A stretch of 64,000 bases of DNA, taken from positions 1,116,001 through 1,180,000 of the forward strand of contig JAXMCW010000001.1 in assembly GCA_046349155.1 (NCBI GenBank), written 5' to 3'. The notes below the pieces were generated by a model, which worked only from the letters and a program-made list of their open reading frames with translations, was not told where the DNA came from and searched no databases. How positions within the stretch are numbered: the first letter of the stretch is position 1; each line of letters opens with the position of its first letter. A program made the position numbers and the translations under genes. This stretch comes from Alsobacter sp046349155 (GTDB taxonomy: Bacteria > Pseudomonadota > Alphaproteobacteria > Rhizobiales > Beijerinckiaceae). Below are positions 28,870 through 35,620 of the stretch, piece by piece.

Positions 28870-30348
28870 ATGCCCACGCCCCTGCGCCTCGCCAACCTGC
28901 CGAGCCTCGCCAAGACCGCGAAGGTTCCGCGCTATGCCCGCTCGGACCTTTCGGCCGGCATCCTGCACTTCGGCATCGGCAATTTCCACCGCGCCCATCT
29001 CGCCGTCTATTGCGACGATCTGTTCAATTCCGGCCGGGACCGCGACTGGGCCATCGTGGGCGCCGGCGTGCTCGCGTCCGACCGCAGGGTGCGCGATATC
29101 CTCGCCGCGCAGGACTACCTCACCACGGTGGTGGAGCAGGAAGCCGATAAGTCCGAGGCGCGGATCACCGGGGCCATGGTCGACTATGTCGAGCCGCAGG
29201 ACTCGGCCGCCATCGTCGCGCGGCTTGCGGACCCCGCCATCCGCATCGTCTCCATGACGGTGACGGAGGGCGGCTACTACATCGACGCGGCTTCCGGCCA
29301 CTTCAACCCGGCCCATGCCGACATGGTGCATGACGGCGCCAACCCGGACGCGCCGAAGACCGTGTTCGGCCTCATCCTGGCCGGACTGCGGCGGCGCCGG
29401 GCCGCGGGCCTCGCGCCCTTCACCGTGATGTCCTGCGACAACATCCCCGGCAACGGCCATGTGGCCTGCGACGCGGTGGCGGGGCTGGCCGAGCTCTCCG
29501 ACCCCGGCTTCGCCGCCTGGGTGCGCGAGAGCGTGGCCTTTCCCAACGCGATGGTCGACCGCATCACGCCCGCCACCGGCGACCGCGAGCGCGACCTCGC
29601 CCGCGAGCTGTTCGGCATCGAGGATGCCTGGCCGGTCTTCTGCGAGGACTTCAAGCAATGGGTCGTGGAAGACCGCTTCCCCGCCGGCCGGCCCGCCTGG
29701 GAGGCCGTGGGGGCGCAGTTCGTGCCGGACGTCGCGCCCTACGAGCTCATGAAGCTGCGCATCCTCAATGGCGGCCACGCGACCATCGCCTATCCCGCCG
29801 GCCTGCTCGACATCCACTTCGTCCATGAGGCGATGGAGCACCCGCTGGTGAGCGGCTTCCTGGCGGCGCTGGAGCGGCGCGAGATCATCCCCGCCGTCCC
29901 GCCGGTGCCCGACACCGACCTCGAGGCCTATTGCCGGCTGATCGAGCGGCGCTTCGCGAATCCCAAGATCGGCGACACGATCCGCCGGCTCTGCCTGGAC
30001 GGCTCGAACCGCCAGCCCAAGTTCATCATCCCGACCGCGCTCGACCGGCTCAGGCAAGGCGAGCCGGTCGACGGCCTGGCTCTGGAATCGGCCCTGTGGT
30101 GCCGCTATTGCTTCGGCGTCACCGAGAGCGGCCGGGAGATCGCGCCCAACGATCCGGCCTGGGACCGCCTCCAGGCCCAGGCCCGTGCCGCGCGCGCCGA
30201 TCCGCTGGCCTGGCTCGCCATGGAGGACATCTACGGCGAGGTGGGCCGCTCCCCGGTCTTCCGCGAGCGCTTCGCCGCGGCGCTCGCCGCGCTCTGGCGG
30301 GATGGGACCGAAAAAACCGTCCAGGCCTATATCGACGCCGGCGCCTGA
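28870..30348 (+). CDS. Mannitol dehydrogenase-family oxidoreductase
   Basis: The 492-residue long-chain polyol dehydrogenase has the N-terminal NAD site HFGIGNFHRAHLA (about residues 29-41), MSCDNIPGNGH and the catalytic segment KLRILNGGHATIAYPAGL with Lys, Asn and His. It oxidises mannitol, fructuronate or arabinitol with NAD; mannitol to fructose is most common. ATG 28870 fits the family start. Confidence 0.92.
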   Translation: MPTPLRLANLPSLAKTAKVPRYARSDLSAGILHFGIGNFHRAHLAVYCDDLFNSGRDRDWAIVGAGVLASDRRVRDILAAQDYLTTVVEQEADKSEARITGAMVDYVEPQDSAAIVARLADPAIRIVSMTVTEGGYYIDAASGHFNPAHADMVHDGANPDAPKTVFGLILAGLRRRRAAGLAPFTVMSCDNIPGNGHVACDAVAGLAELSDPGFAAWVRESVAFPNAMVDRITPATGDRERDLARELFGIEDAWPVFCEDFKQWVVEDRFPAGRPAWEAVGAQFVPDVAPYELMKLRILNGGHATIAYPAGLLDIHFVHEAMEHPLVSGFLAALERREIIPAVPPVPDTDLEAYCRLIERRFANPKIGDTIRRLCLDGSNRQPKFIIPTALDRLRQGEPVDGLALESALWCRYCFGVTESGREIAPNDPAWDRLQAQARAARADPLAWLAMEDIYGEVGRSPVFRERFAAALAALWRDGTEKTVQAYIDAGA

Positions 30349-30351
30349 GCC

Positions 30352-31023
30352 TCAGGGCGTGCCGCCCACGATGCGCGCGAGCACGCCCGCCTCGTCCTCG
30401 AACCAGCGGACGGCGTCCTCCAGAGCGGCGCGCGCCGTGCCGCCCAGCGCCATGCTCAGGTGGCGGCGCGGCGGCTCGATGCGGGCGACGCCGCGGATGT
30501 CGTAGGAGCGCAGTGCCAGCCCGTCATAGTCGACGAGCAGTTCCGCGCCGGCCTTGCGCAGGCGGCGGATGCTCGGCATCGCGCCGCGCGCCACTTTGTC
30601 GAAGAGCTGCGCGTCGCTCGTGCAGCGGAACACGTAGTGCATCAGCTCCGAGCGGTCGTTGAAGCGGATGGCGCGGTCGTTCACGACGCGCATGTCGAAG
30701 GTTTCGATGGTCCTCGGCCAGGTGAGCAGCGTGTCGTCGCCGTGGAGGTCGGGAGCCAGCAGCAGGTAGCGCAGCAGCGGGTCGCCGCGGGTGGCGACCT
30801 CGAAGGCGTCGAGCCAGGTGACGGCGCCGACCTCGCGCGCAGCCTCGCGCAGGGCGGCGCGCGCCTCCTTGAGCCTGGCCAGCGTCAGGGCGAAGTGCCG
30901 CAGGATGCGCTCGAGGTCGTGCTTGTCGCCGGGGCGGGTCATGTCGACGAGGGTGCGGCGCGTCCAGGCGACCGCCTCCTGCCCCCGGCGCAGCGCGCCG
31001 TGCCCGGCCCCGTCCTGGCCCAT
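30352..31023 (-). CDS. Hypothetical protein next to the prophage junction
   Basis: A 223-residue soluble protein with a His/Asp pattern (RPGDKHDLERILRHFALTLARL, then LLRYLLLAPDLHGDDTLLTWPRTIETF). I do not recognise a family. The ATG at 31023 has an AGAGGAAG ribosome-binding site; the longer frame runs through the tRNA fragment and is not credible. It is convergent with the dehydrogenase gene (3-bp gap) and is the last host gene before the attachment site. Confidence 0.65.
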   Translation of the reverse strand: MGQDGAGHGALRRGQEAVAWTRRTLVDMTRPGDKHDLERILRHFALTLARLKEARAALREAAREVGAVTWLDAFEVATRGDPLLRYLLLAPDLHGDDTLLTWPRTIETFDMRVVNDRAIRFNDRSELMHYVFRCTSDAQLFDKVARGAMPSIRRLRKAGAELLVDYDGLALRSYDIRGVARIEPPRRHLSMALGGTARAALEDAVRWFEDEAGVLARIVGGTP

Positions 31024-31060
31024 GCCGCTTCCTCTCCCGCCCGCGCCGGGCCCAAACGAC

Positions 31061-31087
31061 GAAGGGCGCCCGCGAGGGGCGCCCTTC
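31061..31087 (-). terminator. Hairpin downstream of tRNA-Pro 3' end
   Basis: A perfect 11-bp stem (GAAGGGCGCCC 31061-31071 with GGGCGCCCTTC 31077-31087) lies 17 bp beyond the tRNA CCA end on the minus strand. It would have ended the transcript of the intact tRNA gene before integration; the T-run after it is short (GTTT). Confidence 0.6.
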
Positions 31088-31103
31088 CGCAAGGCCGGAT
31101 CGG

Positions 31104-31148
31104 TGGTCGGAGCGAAAGGATTCGAACCTTCGACCCCCTCGTCCCGAA
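31104..31148 (-). tRNA. 3' half of tRNA-Pro(CGG): attachment-site remnant
   Basis: Reading the minus strand, the anticodon loop TTCGGGA (31148-31142, anticodon CGG at 31146-31144), the 3' anticodon stem CGAGG, the variable loop, the T arm GAAGG-TTCGAAT-CCTTT, the 3' acceptor strand CGCTCCG, discriminator A and an encoded CCA are all present. The D arm, 5' acceptor strand and 5' anticodon stem are absent: sequence beyond 31148 does not pair. This is the duplicated half of a tRNA gene left at a phage junction, with the integrase 125 bp away. Confidence 0.85.
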
Positions 31149-31272
31149 AACGTGTCCCGGCCATTCCCTCATTGATATCTCGACGATTTTTCTCTCGGAT
31201 GCAAGTCGATGTTCTGGTTCTGATCAGGGGTATTTGGGCAGTTTCATTGGCTGCCAACAAAACCCCGTCCAT

Positions 31273-32349
31273 CTACTTCCTCGCCAACGCCTCGGCCGCC
31301 TCGCGCTGATAGTCGGGGTGATGGTGCCAGTAGAACTCCCTGAGCGTCTCGACCGACATCCCTAGGAACTGGGACGCGTCCTCGAGTGAGATCCCGCGCT
31401 GCATGAGGTGCGTCGCGGCCGTGTGGCGTAGGACGTGGGGCGTGACCTTCGACGGCCCCTCCGTCTCCAGCTTGGCCTTCGCGACCGCACTCGCGAAGCT
31501 CCTCTTGAGCCGGCCGAGCGGGCGGCCGCCCCATTCGACCAGGTGCTGTTGCGAGATGCCCTTGTCGATCCAGCGGCGAATGTGAGCCACGATTCGGCCG
31601 TTCAACTTCACCGGCGGCCGGCGCTTGTTCGTCTCGCGCTCGCCCTCAGGGCGGCGGTAGAAGACGCCCCGATCGAGGTCGAACTGCATGAGGCTCGCGG
31701 CGCACACGGCGCCGGCGCGCGAGCCCGTGTAGTAGGCGACCAGGATGAACCGGGCGACGTGCCGCAACGGGCGTCTGTCCGTCACCTTGCCTCGCTGCAC
31801 CTCGCGATATGTCCAGGCAGCCCAGATCATGGCCGCGAGCTCCTTGCGCGTCAGCCACCGCTCGCGCCGCAGGCTCTTGGGCGGCAGGTGCACGGGCACG
31901 GTGTAGGGGACGTACCCTTCGGCCGCGAAGTGTCGGATAGCCGCCCTCAGGTCCTCCAGTTCGCGCCGCGCCGCCGCGCGCGGGCGCTGCTGCCAGTAGG
32001 CCTTGCAGGTGTGCTTGCCGACATCGGCAAGGCTGCGGGTGCCCCAGAAATTGAGAAGCCGCCCAACGCGGGCGGCCAGCTCCTTCGGCCGGGAGTTCTC
32101 GTCCGCGCAATCCTTCAGGTAGACGTTGAGGACCTCTGCGACCGAGACCTCATCGGGAGCACGGTTGCTTTTGGCCGGGCGGCTCTTGGCGTCGATGTGC
32201 CGCTGGAGCGCTCTTTCAGCTCCTGCACGGTCCTCCATGCCGCATCCAGTGCTGAACTGTTCGCCGCCGTCGAGGATGACCCAGAGGCGGCTTCGGCCTT
32301 CGCGCTCCGGCGTGAGCCAGAGCCGCGCGGGGAGGCGGGGACGCGGCAT
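31273..32349 (-). CDS. Prophage tyrosine integrase
   Basis: The 358-residue recombinase has an N-terminal SAM-like core-binding region and the catalytic set: Arg in YYTGSRAGAV, HVLRHTAATHLMQ and the nucleophile Tyr in HHHPDYQREA. It inserts and excises the prophage at the tRNA-Pro core. The ATG at 32349 with a GGAGAG ribosome-binding site was chosen; a longer frame to 32649 only shadows the excisionase gene. Its first 235 bp overlap the excisionase-like gene in another frame. Confidence 0.93.
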   Translation of the reverse strand: MPRPRLPARLWLTPEREGRSRLWVILDGGEQFSTGCGMEDRAGAERALQRHIDAKSRPAKSNRAPDEVSVAEVLNVYLKDCADENSRPKELAARVGRLLNFWGTRSLADVGKHTCKAYWQQRPRAAARRELEDLRAAIRHFAAEGYVPYTVPVHLPPKSLRRERWLTRKELAAMIWAAWTYREVQRGKVTDRRPLRHVARFILVAYYTGSRAGAVCAASLMQFDLDRGVFYRRPEGERETNKRRPPVKLNGRIVAHIRRWIDKGISQQHLVEWGGRPLGRLKRSFASAVAKAKLETEGPSKVTPHVLRHTAATHLMQRGISLEDASQFLGMSVETLREFYWHHHPDYQREAAEALARK

Positions 32350-32519
32350 GCTTCTCTCCAGGCCTGAATTGCGCGGGGGGTAACGAGGATCTTCTTCCCC
32401 AGCCGCTCGTGTTCGAGCTCCTCGCGGCTGATCGCCGCCCTCAGCGTGGCTGGCTTGACCAGACCACGCAATAGGGTGACGCAGGCCTCTGGGAGGGTCA
32501 GGAGATCGTCGTCGGTCAC
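32115..32519 (-). CDS. Excisionase-like HTH protein
   Basis: The N-terminal 60 residues of this 134-residue product look like an AlpA/Xis-type winged helix (LTLPEACVTLLRGLVKPATLRAAISREELEHERLGKKILVTPRAIQAWRE). The C-terminal half is Ser/Ala/Arg-rich and is encoded over the integrase start in a second frame. Position directly upstream of the integrase on the same strand supports directionality control of excision. The long overlap makes the end of the protein less certain than its start. Confidence 0.72.
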   Translation of the reverse strand: MTDDDLLTLPEACVTLLRGLVKPATLRAAISREELEHERLGKKILVTPRAIQAWREACRVPASPRGSGSRRSAKAEAASGSSSTAANSSALDAAWRTVQELKERSSGTSTPRAARPKATVLPMRSRSQRSSTST

Positions 32520-32710
32520 CCCAGCACCCCCTTCGCCGCCAAGTCGAACGCCGCCTCGGCCTGCTTGGCGGCAATGAGGTCCTCGCGCGTCCGATCGCGC
32601 CGGAAATAGCGCGCTTGAGCGGCGCGCATCTCCACCCCGAGGCGGACAACCTGGCGCAGCTGCTTGACCTCTTGCTTCAGGGCCATGTGGTCGTCGACCA
32701 GGTCAGGCAT
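32516..32710 (-). CDS. Small phage protein, unknown
   Basis: A 64-residue helical, charged protein (MALKQEVKQLRQVVRLGVEMRAAQARYFRRDRTREDLIAAKQAEAAFD). The stop overlaps the excisionase start by 4 bp and the start lies beside the upstream stop, so it is one cistron of the leftward operon. Residues 8-30 could form a coiled coil. No family recognised. Confidence 0.7.
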   Translation of the reverse strand: MPDLVDDHMALKQEVKQLRQVVRLGVEMRAAQARYFRRDRTREDLIAAKQAEAAFDLAAKGVLG

Positions 32711-32873
32711 CGCCGCGCTCCACCATTATCCGCAGCACGTCGCAGGCCACTCGAAGCGCCTCGAGGTCTTGCTTGAACTCCGCTGGCGAGCGGACGGAGC
32801 GGCCTTCGTACATCGCCTCCATAATGGCTCGCAGGTGCGCCTCGGCTTCAGCAACATTGTTTCGATTGGTCAC
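32703..32873 (-). CDS. Small phage protein, unknown
   Basis: A 56-residue helical product (VTNRNNVAEAEAHLRAIMEAMYEGRSV...). GTG at 32873 is chosen because it overlaps the stop of the next upstream gene as GTGA, the pattern seen along this operon; a longer frame exists but would run through that gene. No family recognised. Confidence 0.65.
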   Translation of the reverse strand: MTNRNNVAEAEAHLRAIMEAMYEGRSVRSPAEFKQDLEALRVACDVLRIMVERGDA

Positions 32874-33025
32874 AACGGGGCCTCGGCGACATGCTCCGAC
32901 GCCGGCGGCTTGGCGCGTCGGAGCGGCCTCTCGTTCTCGTCGCAAAGCGGAGCCCGCAGGGCGAGCGCCTGGACGCCGTTCAGGGACAGCGACAGCACCA
33001 GGGTGATGACGAGGAACGTGGTCAT
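32870..33025 (-). CDS. Small phage membrane protein
   Basis: A 51-residue frame with an N-terminal hydrophobic helix (TFLVITLVLSLSLNGVQALAL) and a charged tail. Both ends overlap neighbours by 4 bp (ATGA at 33022-33025, GTGA at 32870-32873), which strongly supports translation. It could be a membrane anchor or leader; function unknown. Confidence 0.6.
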   Translation of the reverse strand: MTTFLVITLVLSLSLNGVQALALRAPLCDENERPLRRAKPPASEHVAEAPL

Positions 33026-33309
33026 GCCGCTGCTCCCTTGATTATGGCCTCGCAGCCGCGCTCGATGGCGCGGGCGGTCTCGTCGATGACGTCTCGCTTG
33101 CGCTGGATGTCGGAGACGACGGGCGCGGCGAGCTTGGCCAAGCCGTCGAGGTCAGCGATGGCCAGCCGAAGGCCGTCGATCAGCCCGCGCTCGCGGTGCC
33201 AGGCGATGGAGTCGGCGGGGAGTCCAGCGACGATCTCCTCGCGCTGCTCAATCTTGGCGCGGAGGCCGGCGCGGTAGAGCGGCCCGAAGTCGATGCTCAG
33301 GGCGCTCAT
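33022..33309 (-). CDS. Small phage protein, unknown
   Basis: A 95-residue alpha-helical protein (MSALSIDFGPLYRAGLRAKIEQREEIVAGLPADSIAW...). ATG at 33309 with GGAG 9 bp upstream and a 4-bp overlap with the preceding cistron is preferred over the 191-residue frame. No family recognised. Confidence 0.7.
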   Translation of the reverse strand: MSALSIDFGPLYRAGLRAKIEQREEIVAGLPADSIAWHRERGLIDGLRLAIADLDGLAKLAAPVVSDIQRKRDVIDETARAIERGCEAIIKGAAA

Positions 33310-33575
33310 GACGTGCTCTCCGCCTTCGCGATAGCGGCGCGTAGAGCCCAGAAGGCTCGGCTGTAGGTTTGCCTGATCGCGCCGTCGGCAATGCTGTCGA
33401 GCACGCGAGCTGCCGCCAGCAAGTCCGGCGCGGCCGCGCAGAGCCGCGCGTTGGCAGCCTTCGTCTCCTCCGCGAGCATGTCGGACACGCTGCAGTCCGC
33501 AACAGTGAACCGAGCGTCCTCGGTGAGAACGTGATGACCGTACGGGACAGTCCAGGGGCCAGGTGTGTGGCTCAT
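33306..33575 (-). CDS. Small phage protein, unknown
   Basis: An 89-residue protein that begins MSHTPGPWTVPYGHHV and has a conserved-looking NARLCAAAPDLLAAARVLD core. This Thr-Pro-Gly-Pro-Trp start is frequent in small early proteins of proteobacterial phages; the role is unknown. It overlaps both neighbours by 4 bp. Confidence 0.78.
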   Translation of the reverse strand: MSHTPGPWTVPYGHHVLTEDARFTVADCSVSDMLAEETKAANARLCAAAPDLLAAARVLDSIADGAIRQTYSRAFWALRAAIAKAESTS

Positions 33576-33697
33576 GCGTCGTCCTCCGGCTCTTCATCGC
33601 CGACGGCGCAGTCGCACGGTACCGGCCCGCGATCGTCGTTCCCCGGGAGGAAGCCCGTCCCGGTGCAGCATGGGCAGGTGAGGGCGACCTCGTTCAT
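33572..33697 (-). CDS. 41-residue zinc-finger-like phage protein
   Basis: MNEVALTCPCCTGTGFLPGN followed by a second cysteine pair CDC gives a rubredoxin-like or zinc-ribbon pattern, then an acidic tail. Start (33695-33697) and stop (33572-33574) both overlap neighbouring cistrons. Function unknown; the short Cys-rich format is typical of phage early regions. Confidence 0.65.
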   Translation of the reverse strand: MNEVALTCPCCTGTGFLPGNDDRGPVPCDCAVGDEEPEDDA

Positions 33698-34005
33698 CAC
33701 GCCACCTCCGACAGCTTCGGAGCGGCCTTCACAAGGATGCGCGTGCTCGTGCTCTCGACCTCGTACTCGGCAACGATCTCCTCCCCGAGGGCATCCTTCA
33801 GGCGCTTTGTGTCGAGGCGCTTGCTCGAGCTCGTCGAGGCGGTGACGACGAATTCGGTTCCGCGCGCCGCGGTGATCTCGCGGCGTTTGAACTCGTCCTT
33901 CAGTTCATCGAGTGTCTCAGAGCGAGCCTTGATGTCGCTGTCGACGCGGCCGAGCTCGTCGGCGAGCTGCTCGTTCGACAGGTTGTGGTAGCGGAGCGAT
34001 GACAA
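33697..34005 (-). CDS. First gene of the leftward operon, unknown
   Basis: A 102-residue protein with a charged helical N-terminus (LSNEQLADELGRVDSDIKARSETLDELKDEFKRRE) and a beta-rich C-terminal half. It is the first cistron behind the PL promoter and so would be made first on induction, the place where recombination or host-takeover proteins are usual. No family recognised. Confidence 0.72.
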   Translation of the reverse strand: MSSLRYHNLSNEQLADELGRVDSDIKARSETLDELKDEFKRREITAARGTEFVVTASTSSSKRLDTKRLKDALGEEIVAEYEVESTSTRILVKAAPKLSEVA

Positions 34006-34033
34006 GAGCGACCTCCATCGAGTGAGATGGAGA

Positions 34034-34062
34034 AGAATTTCGGAATTTCAGAATTTCGTCAA
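34034..34062 (-). promoter_or_regulatory. Leftward phage promoter (PL) with operator
   Basis: On the minus strand TTGACG (34062-34057) and AATTCT (34039-34034) are 17 bases apart; the operator L1 at 34038-34053 fills the spacer. The arrangement repeats PR at 37407-37435 almost base for base (TTCTGAAATTCCGAA here, TTCTGAAAATCCGAA there). It would drive the chain of small genes that ends in the integrase. Confidence 0.7.
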
Positions 34063-34086
34063 CTTTAAAAATTTTGAAAATCAGAA
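34038..34086. promoter_or_regulatory. Left operator region (OL-like), two sites
   Basis: Sites TTTCGGAATTTCAGAA (34038-34053) and ATTTTGAAAATCAGAA (34071-34086) share the TTYNG-N5-CMGAA pattern with the three sites next to the repressor gene. Spacing is 33 bp, about three helical turns. Three 8-bp direct repeats of GAATTTC(G/A) at 34035-34058 overlap the first site. Confidence 0.65.
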
Positions 34087-34111
34087 ATTTTGTGAGATTG
34101 TCCTGTTCATG

Positions 34112-34136
34112 AAAAAGCCCGGCGCTGGGCCGGGCT
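34112..34136 (-). terminator. Terminator of the leftward accessory operon
   Basis: A perfect 8-bp stem (AGCCCGGC 34116-34123 with GCCGGGCT 34129-34136) and a 5-base loop are followed on the minus strand by a run of T (34116-34112). It lies 24 bp after the stop at 34160 and just before OL, so it insulates PL from lysogenic transcription. Confidence 0.88.
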
Positions 34137-34159
34137 GGAGGAAGGCAGCTGATGAGCGG

Positions 34160-34921
34160 TCAGGCGGCGCTTCTATACCGCCCGACGTCATCGTTGGCCG
34201 CCATGACCAAGTCAGCGCTGGTCGACAAGATGCTTCGAAGCGCAGGATCCGTCTTTCGATAATCGGCCAAGGTTGCAACCACTCGAGGTGCGTCGGAGGC
34301 AGAACGGACGTCACCTATCTTCAAGTTCGCCGCTGCGATCGCCGCGAACGCGGGCGCGACGAAGGCGAACAGGGTGGCGACGTGGTGATCCGCGGTGACG
34401 GCTCCCTCGAACTCCCATTCACGCTGCGCTCCTCGAACGGTAACATTGAACGTTGCCTTGCTGCCAAATGCCTCTTTGAGGCGGCTTTCGAACACGTCGC
34501 GAGACCGGCCAACGCGCTCCTTCTCAAGAGCGTAAATTGTGCGCTCTACAGCGCGGCTTGAGACATTGGCTATGGCAGCGACAGCAGCGGGGAGCTGCTC
34601 CCGCGAAACATGGAGGATGAAGAAGCACCTCTGATCGAACTTCACGCCAGCTCGCTCAGCTACGCTGGGAGCGACACGAGTGAACGTGAAATTCGCTCCC
34701 ATTGTCTCGGCGATAAATGAGGCGTGCCCGTCATCGCTGACAAAGTAGCCGTCTCGATCCTCGTCCAAGCGAACGACTACGGTCGATCCATTGGGATAGG
34801 AGACAGCGGTCGACACAAACACGCCATTGCCCCGAATCCGCGCATACGAAAGCGCACGCGCGACTTCGTCGGCGATGGCTTTCAGACTGTCTTGGCGGTT
34901 CACAGCAGGGGCTTCGACCAT
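34160..34921 (-). CDS. DUF1828-like phage accessory protein
   Basis: The 253-residue protein carries, near residues 30-75, GVFVSTAVSYPNGSTVVVRL and GYFVSDDGHASFIAETMGA, resembling the DUF1828 domain seen in prophage and plasmid proteins of unknown function. The C-terminal half is a different alpha/beta region. It overlaps the upstream gene by 22 bp and is the last gene before the terminator. Being between OL and the repressor, it is probably expressed in the lysogen; a defence or exclusion role is a guess. Confidence 0.6.
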   Translation of the reverse strand: MVEAPAVNRQDSLKAIADEVARALSYARIRGNGVFVSTAVSYPNGSTVVVRLDEDRDGYFVSDDGHASFIAETMGANFTFTRVAPSVAERAGVKFDQRCFFILHVSREQLPAAVAAIANVSSRAVERTIYALEKERVGRSRDVFESRLKEAFGSKATFNVTVRGAQREWEFEGAVTADHHVATLFAFVAPAFAAIAAANLKIGDVRSASDAPRVVATLADYRKTDPALRSILSTSADLVMAANDDVGRYRSAA

Positions 34922-35424
34922 GGTGGTGGCTCTATGGTGGTCAGATCAGGGAAGTGCCACAAGCGGCTACACAGTACCATCATCTCATCGAAGTTGGAGA
35001 TAGGCTCTGGCAATGGTACGGCAATTCCGCTTGCCCGCTGCTGAAATGTCGCGATGCCTAAGGGGGCATTAAGGCCAAAGGGATGCCAGCGATCGGACAG
35101 CGTCAGGCCGGCGTACGGGCTGCCTCCTGAAAATGAGTTCTGATGATCATGGAGAGGCCGCCATTCTACAGGATCAATACGGCAGGACCGGGTTCGGAAT
35201 GGGCTGGCGGTGATCTGCGCGTAAATGTCTTCCTCCCAGGCGTCCTCCCACGCAGAGATCATCAGAGACGTGCCAGCCTCGAGCCGTCCGTCGACTGAGA
35301 GCGGAGCGTCGTATTGAAGGGACACTCTGTCGCGCTTCACGATGCGTTTCCATTTGCCCCTCGCGTCGAACGACTTGGGGGAGGCCGAAATGCGTCCTAG
35401 TTGTGCGAGGATCTCGTCGCTCAC
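34900..35424 (-). CDS. Uncharacterised phage accessory protein
   Basis: A 174-residue beta-rich protein (PLSVDGRLEAGTSLMISAW..., RPLHDHQNSF, LSDRWHPFGLNAPLG). I do not recognise the family; the His/Asp motif HDHQN could bind metal. Its end overlaps the DUF1828-like gene, a coupling often seen in two-component accessory cassettes. The composition is less GC-rich than host genes, which fits recent acquisition. Confidence 0.65.
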   Translation of the reverse strand: MSDEILAQLGRISASPKSFDARGKWKRIVKRDRVSLQYDAPLSVDGRLEAGTSLMISAWEDAWEEDIYAQITASPFRTRSCRIDPVEWRPLHDHQNSFSGGSPYAGLTLSDRWHPFGLNAPLGIATFQQRASGIAVPLPEPISNFDEMMVLCSRLWHFPDLTTIEPPPWSKPLL

Positions 35425-35443
35425 CGGCCCATCTCACTCCCCT

Positions 35444-35620
35444 TCAACCAGCCGAACCGAGCAGCCACAGCGCGCCCACTACTGCCATCCCGGTCGCAAT
35501 CCAGTGGGCAGCATCCCAATGCGCAGCGTCCCAGGCTGCGAGAAGGACGCCGATCGACAGCAGGGCGAGGACCCGAAGCACCCGTAAGACGATGTTCGGG
35601 CGCGCTTTCGGCTTCAGCAT
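35444..35620 (-). CDS. Small two-helix membrane protein (possible immunity protein)
   Basis: A 58-residue product with two hydrophobic segments (RVLRVLALLSIGVLLAAW and WIATGMAVVGALWLLGSAG) joined by a repeat AAHWDAAHW. The start overlaps the stop of the HNH protein gene (ATG 35620-35618, stop 35616-35614). Small membrane proteins in this position often neutralise an adjacent toxin, but that is inference. Confidence 0.6.
   Translation of the reverse strand: MLKPKARPNIVLRVLRVLALLSIGVLLAAWDAAHWDAAHWIATGMAVVGALWLLGSAG

Noticed and set aside
31104..31200. An intact tRNA-Pro gene
   Set aside because: No 5' acceptor strand, D arm or 5' anticodon stem is found in the sequence beyond 31148, so only the 3' half exists here.
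30939..31309. Short proteins with GFEPSTPSS-like or RGSKVRILSL-like sequence
   Set aside because: These are translations through the tRNA fragment, a well-known source of false database entries.
32350..32649. A 100-residue N-terminal extension of the integrase
   Set aside because: It is the second-frame shadow of the excisionase-like and neighbouring genes; ATG 32349 has a good ribosome-binding site.
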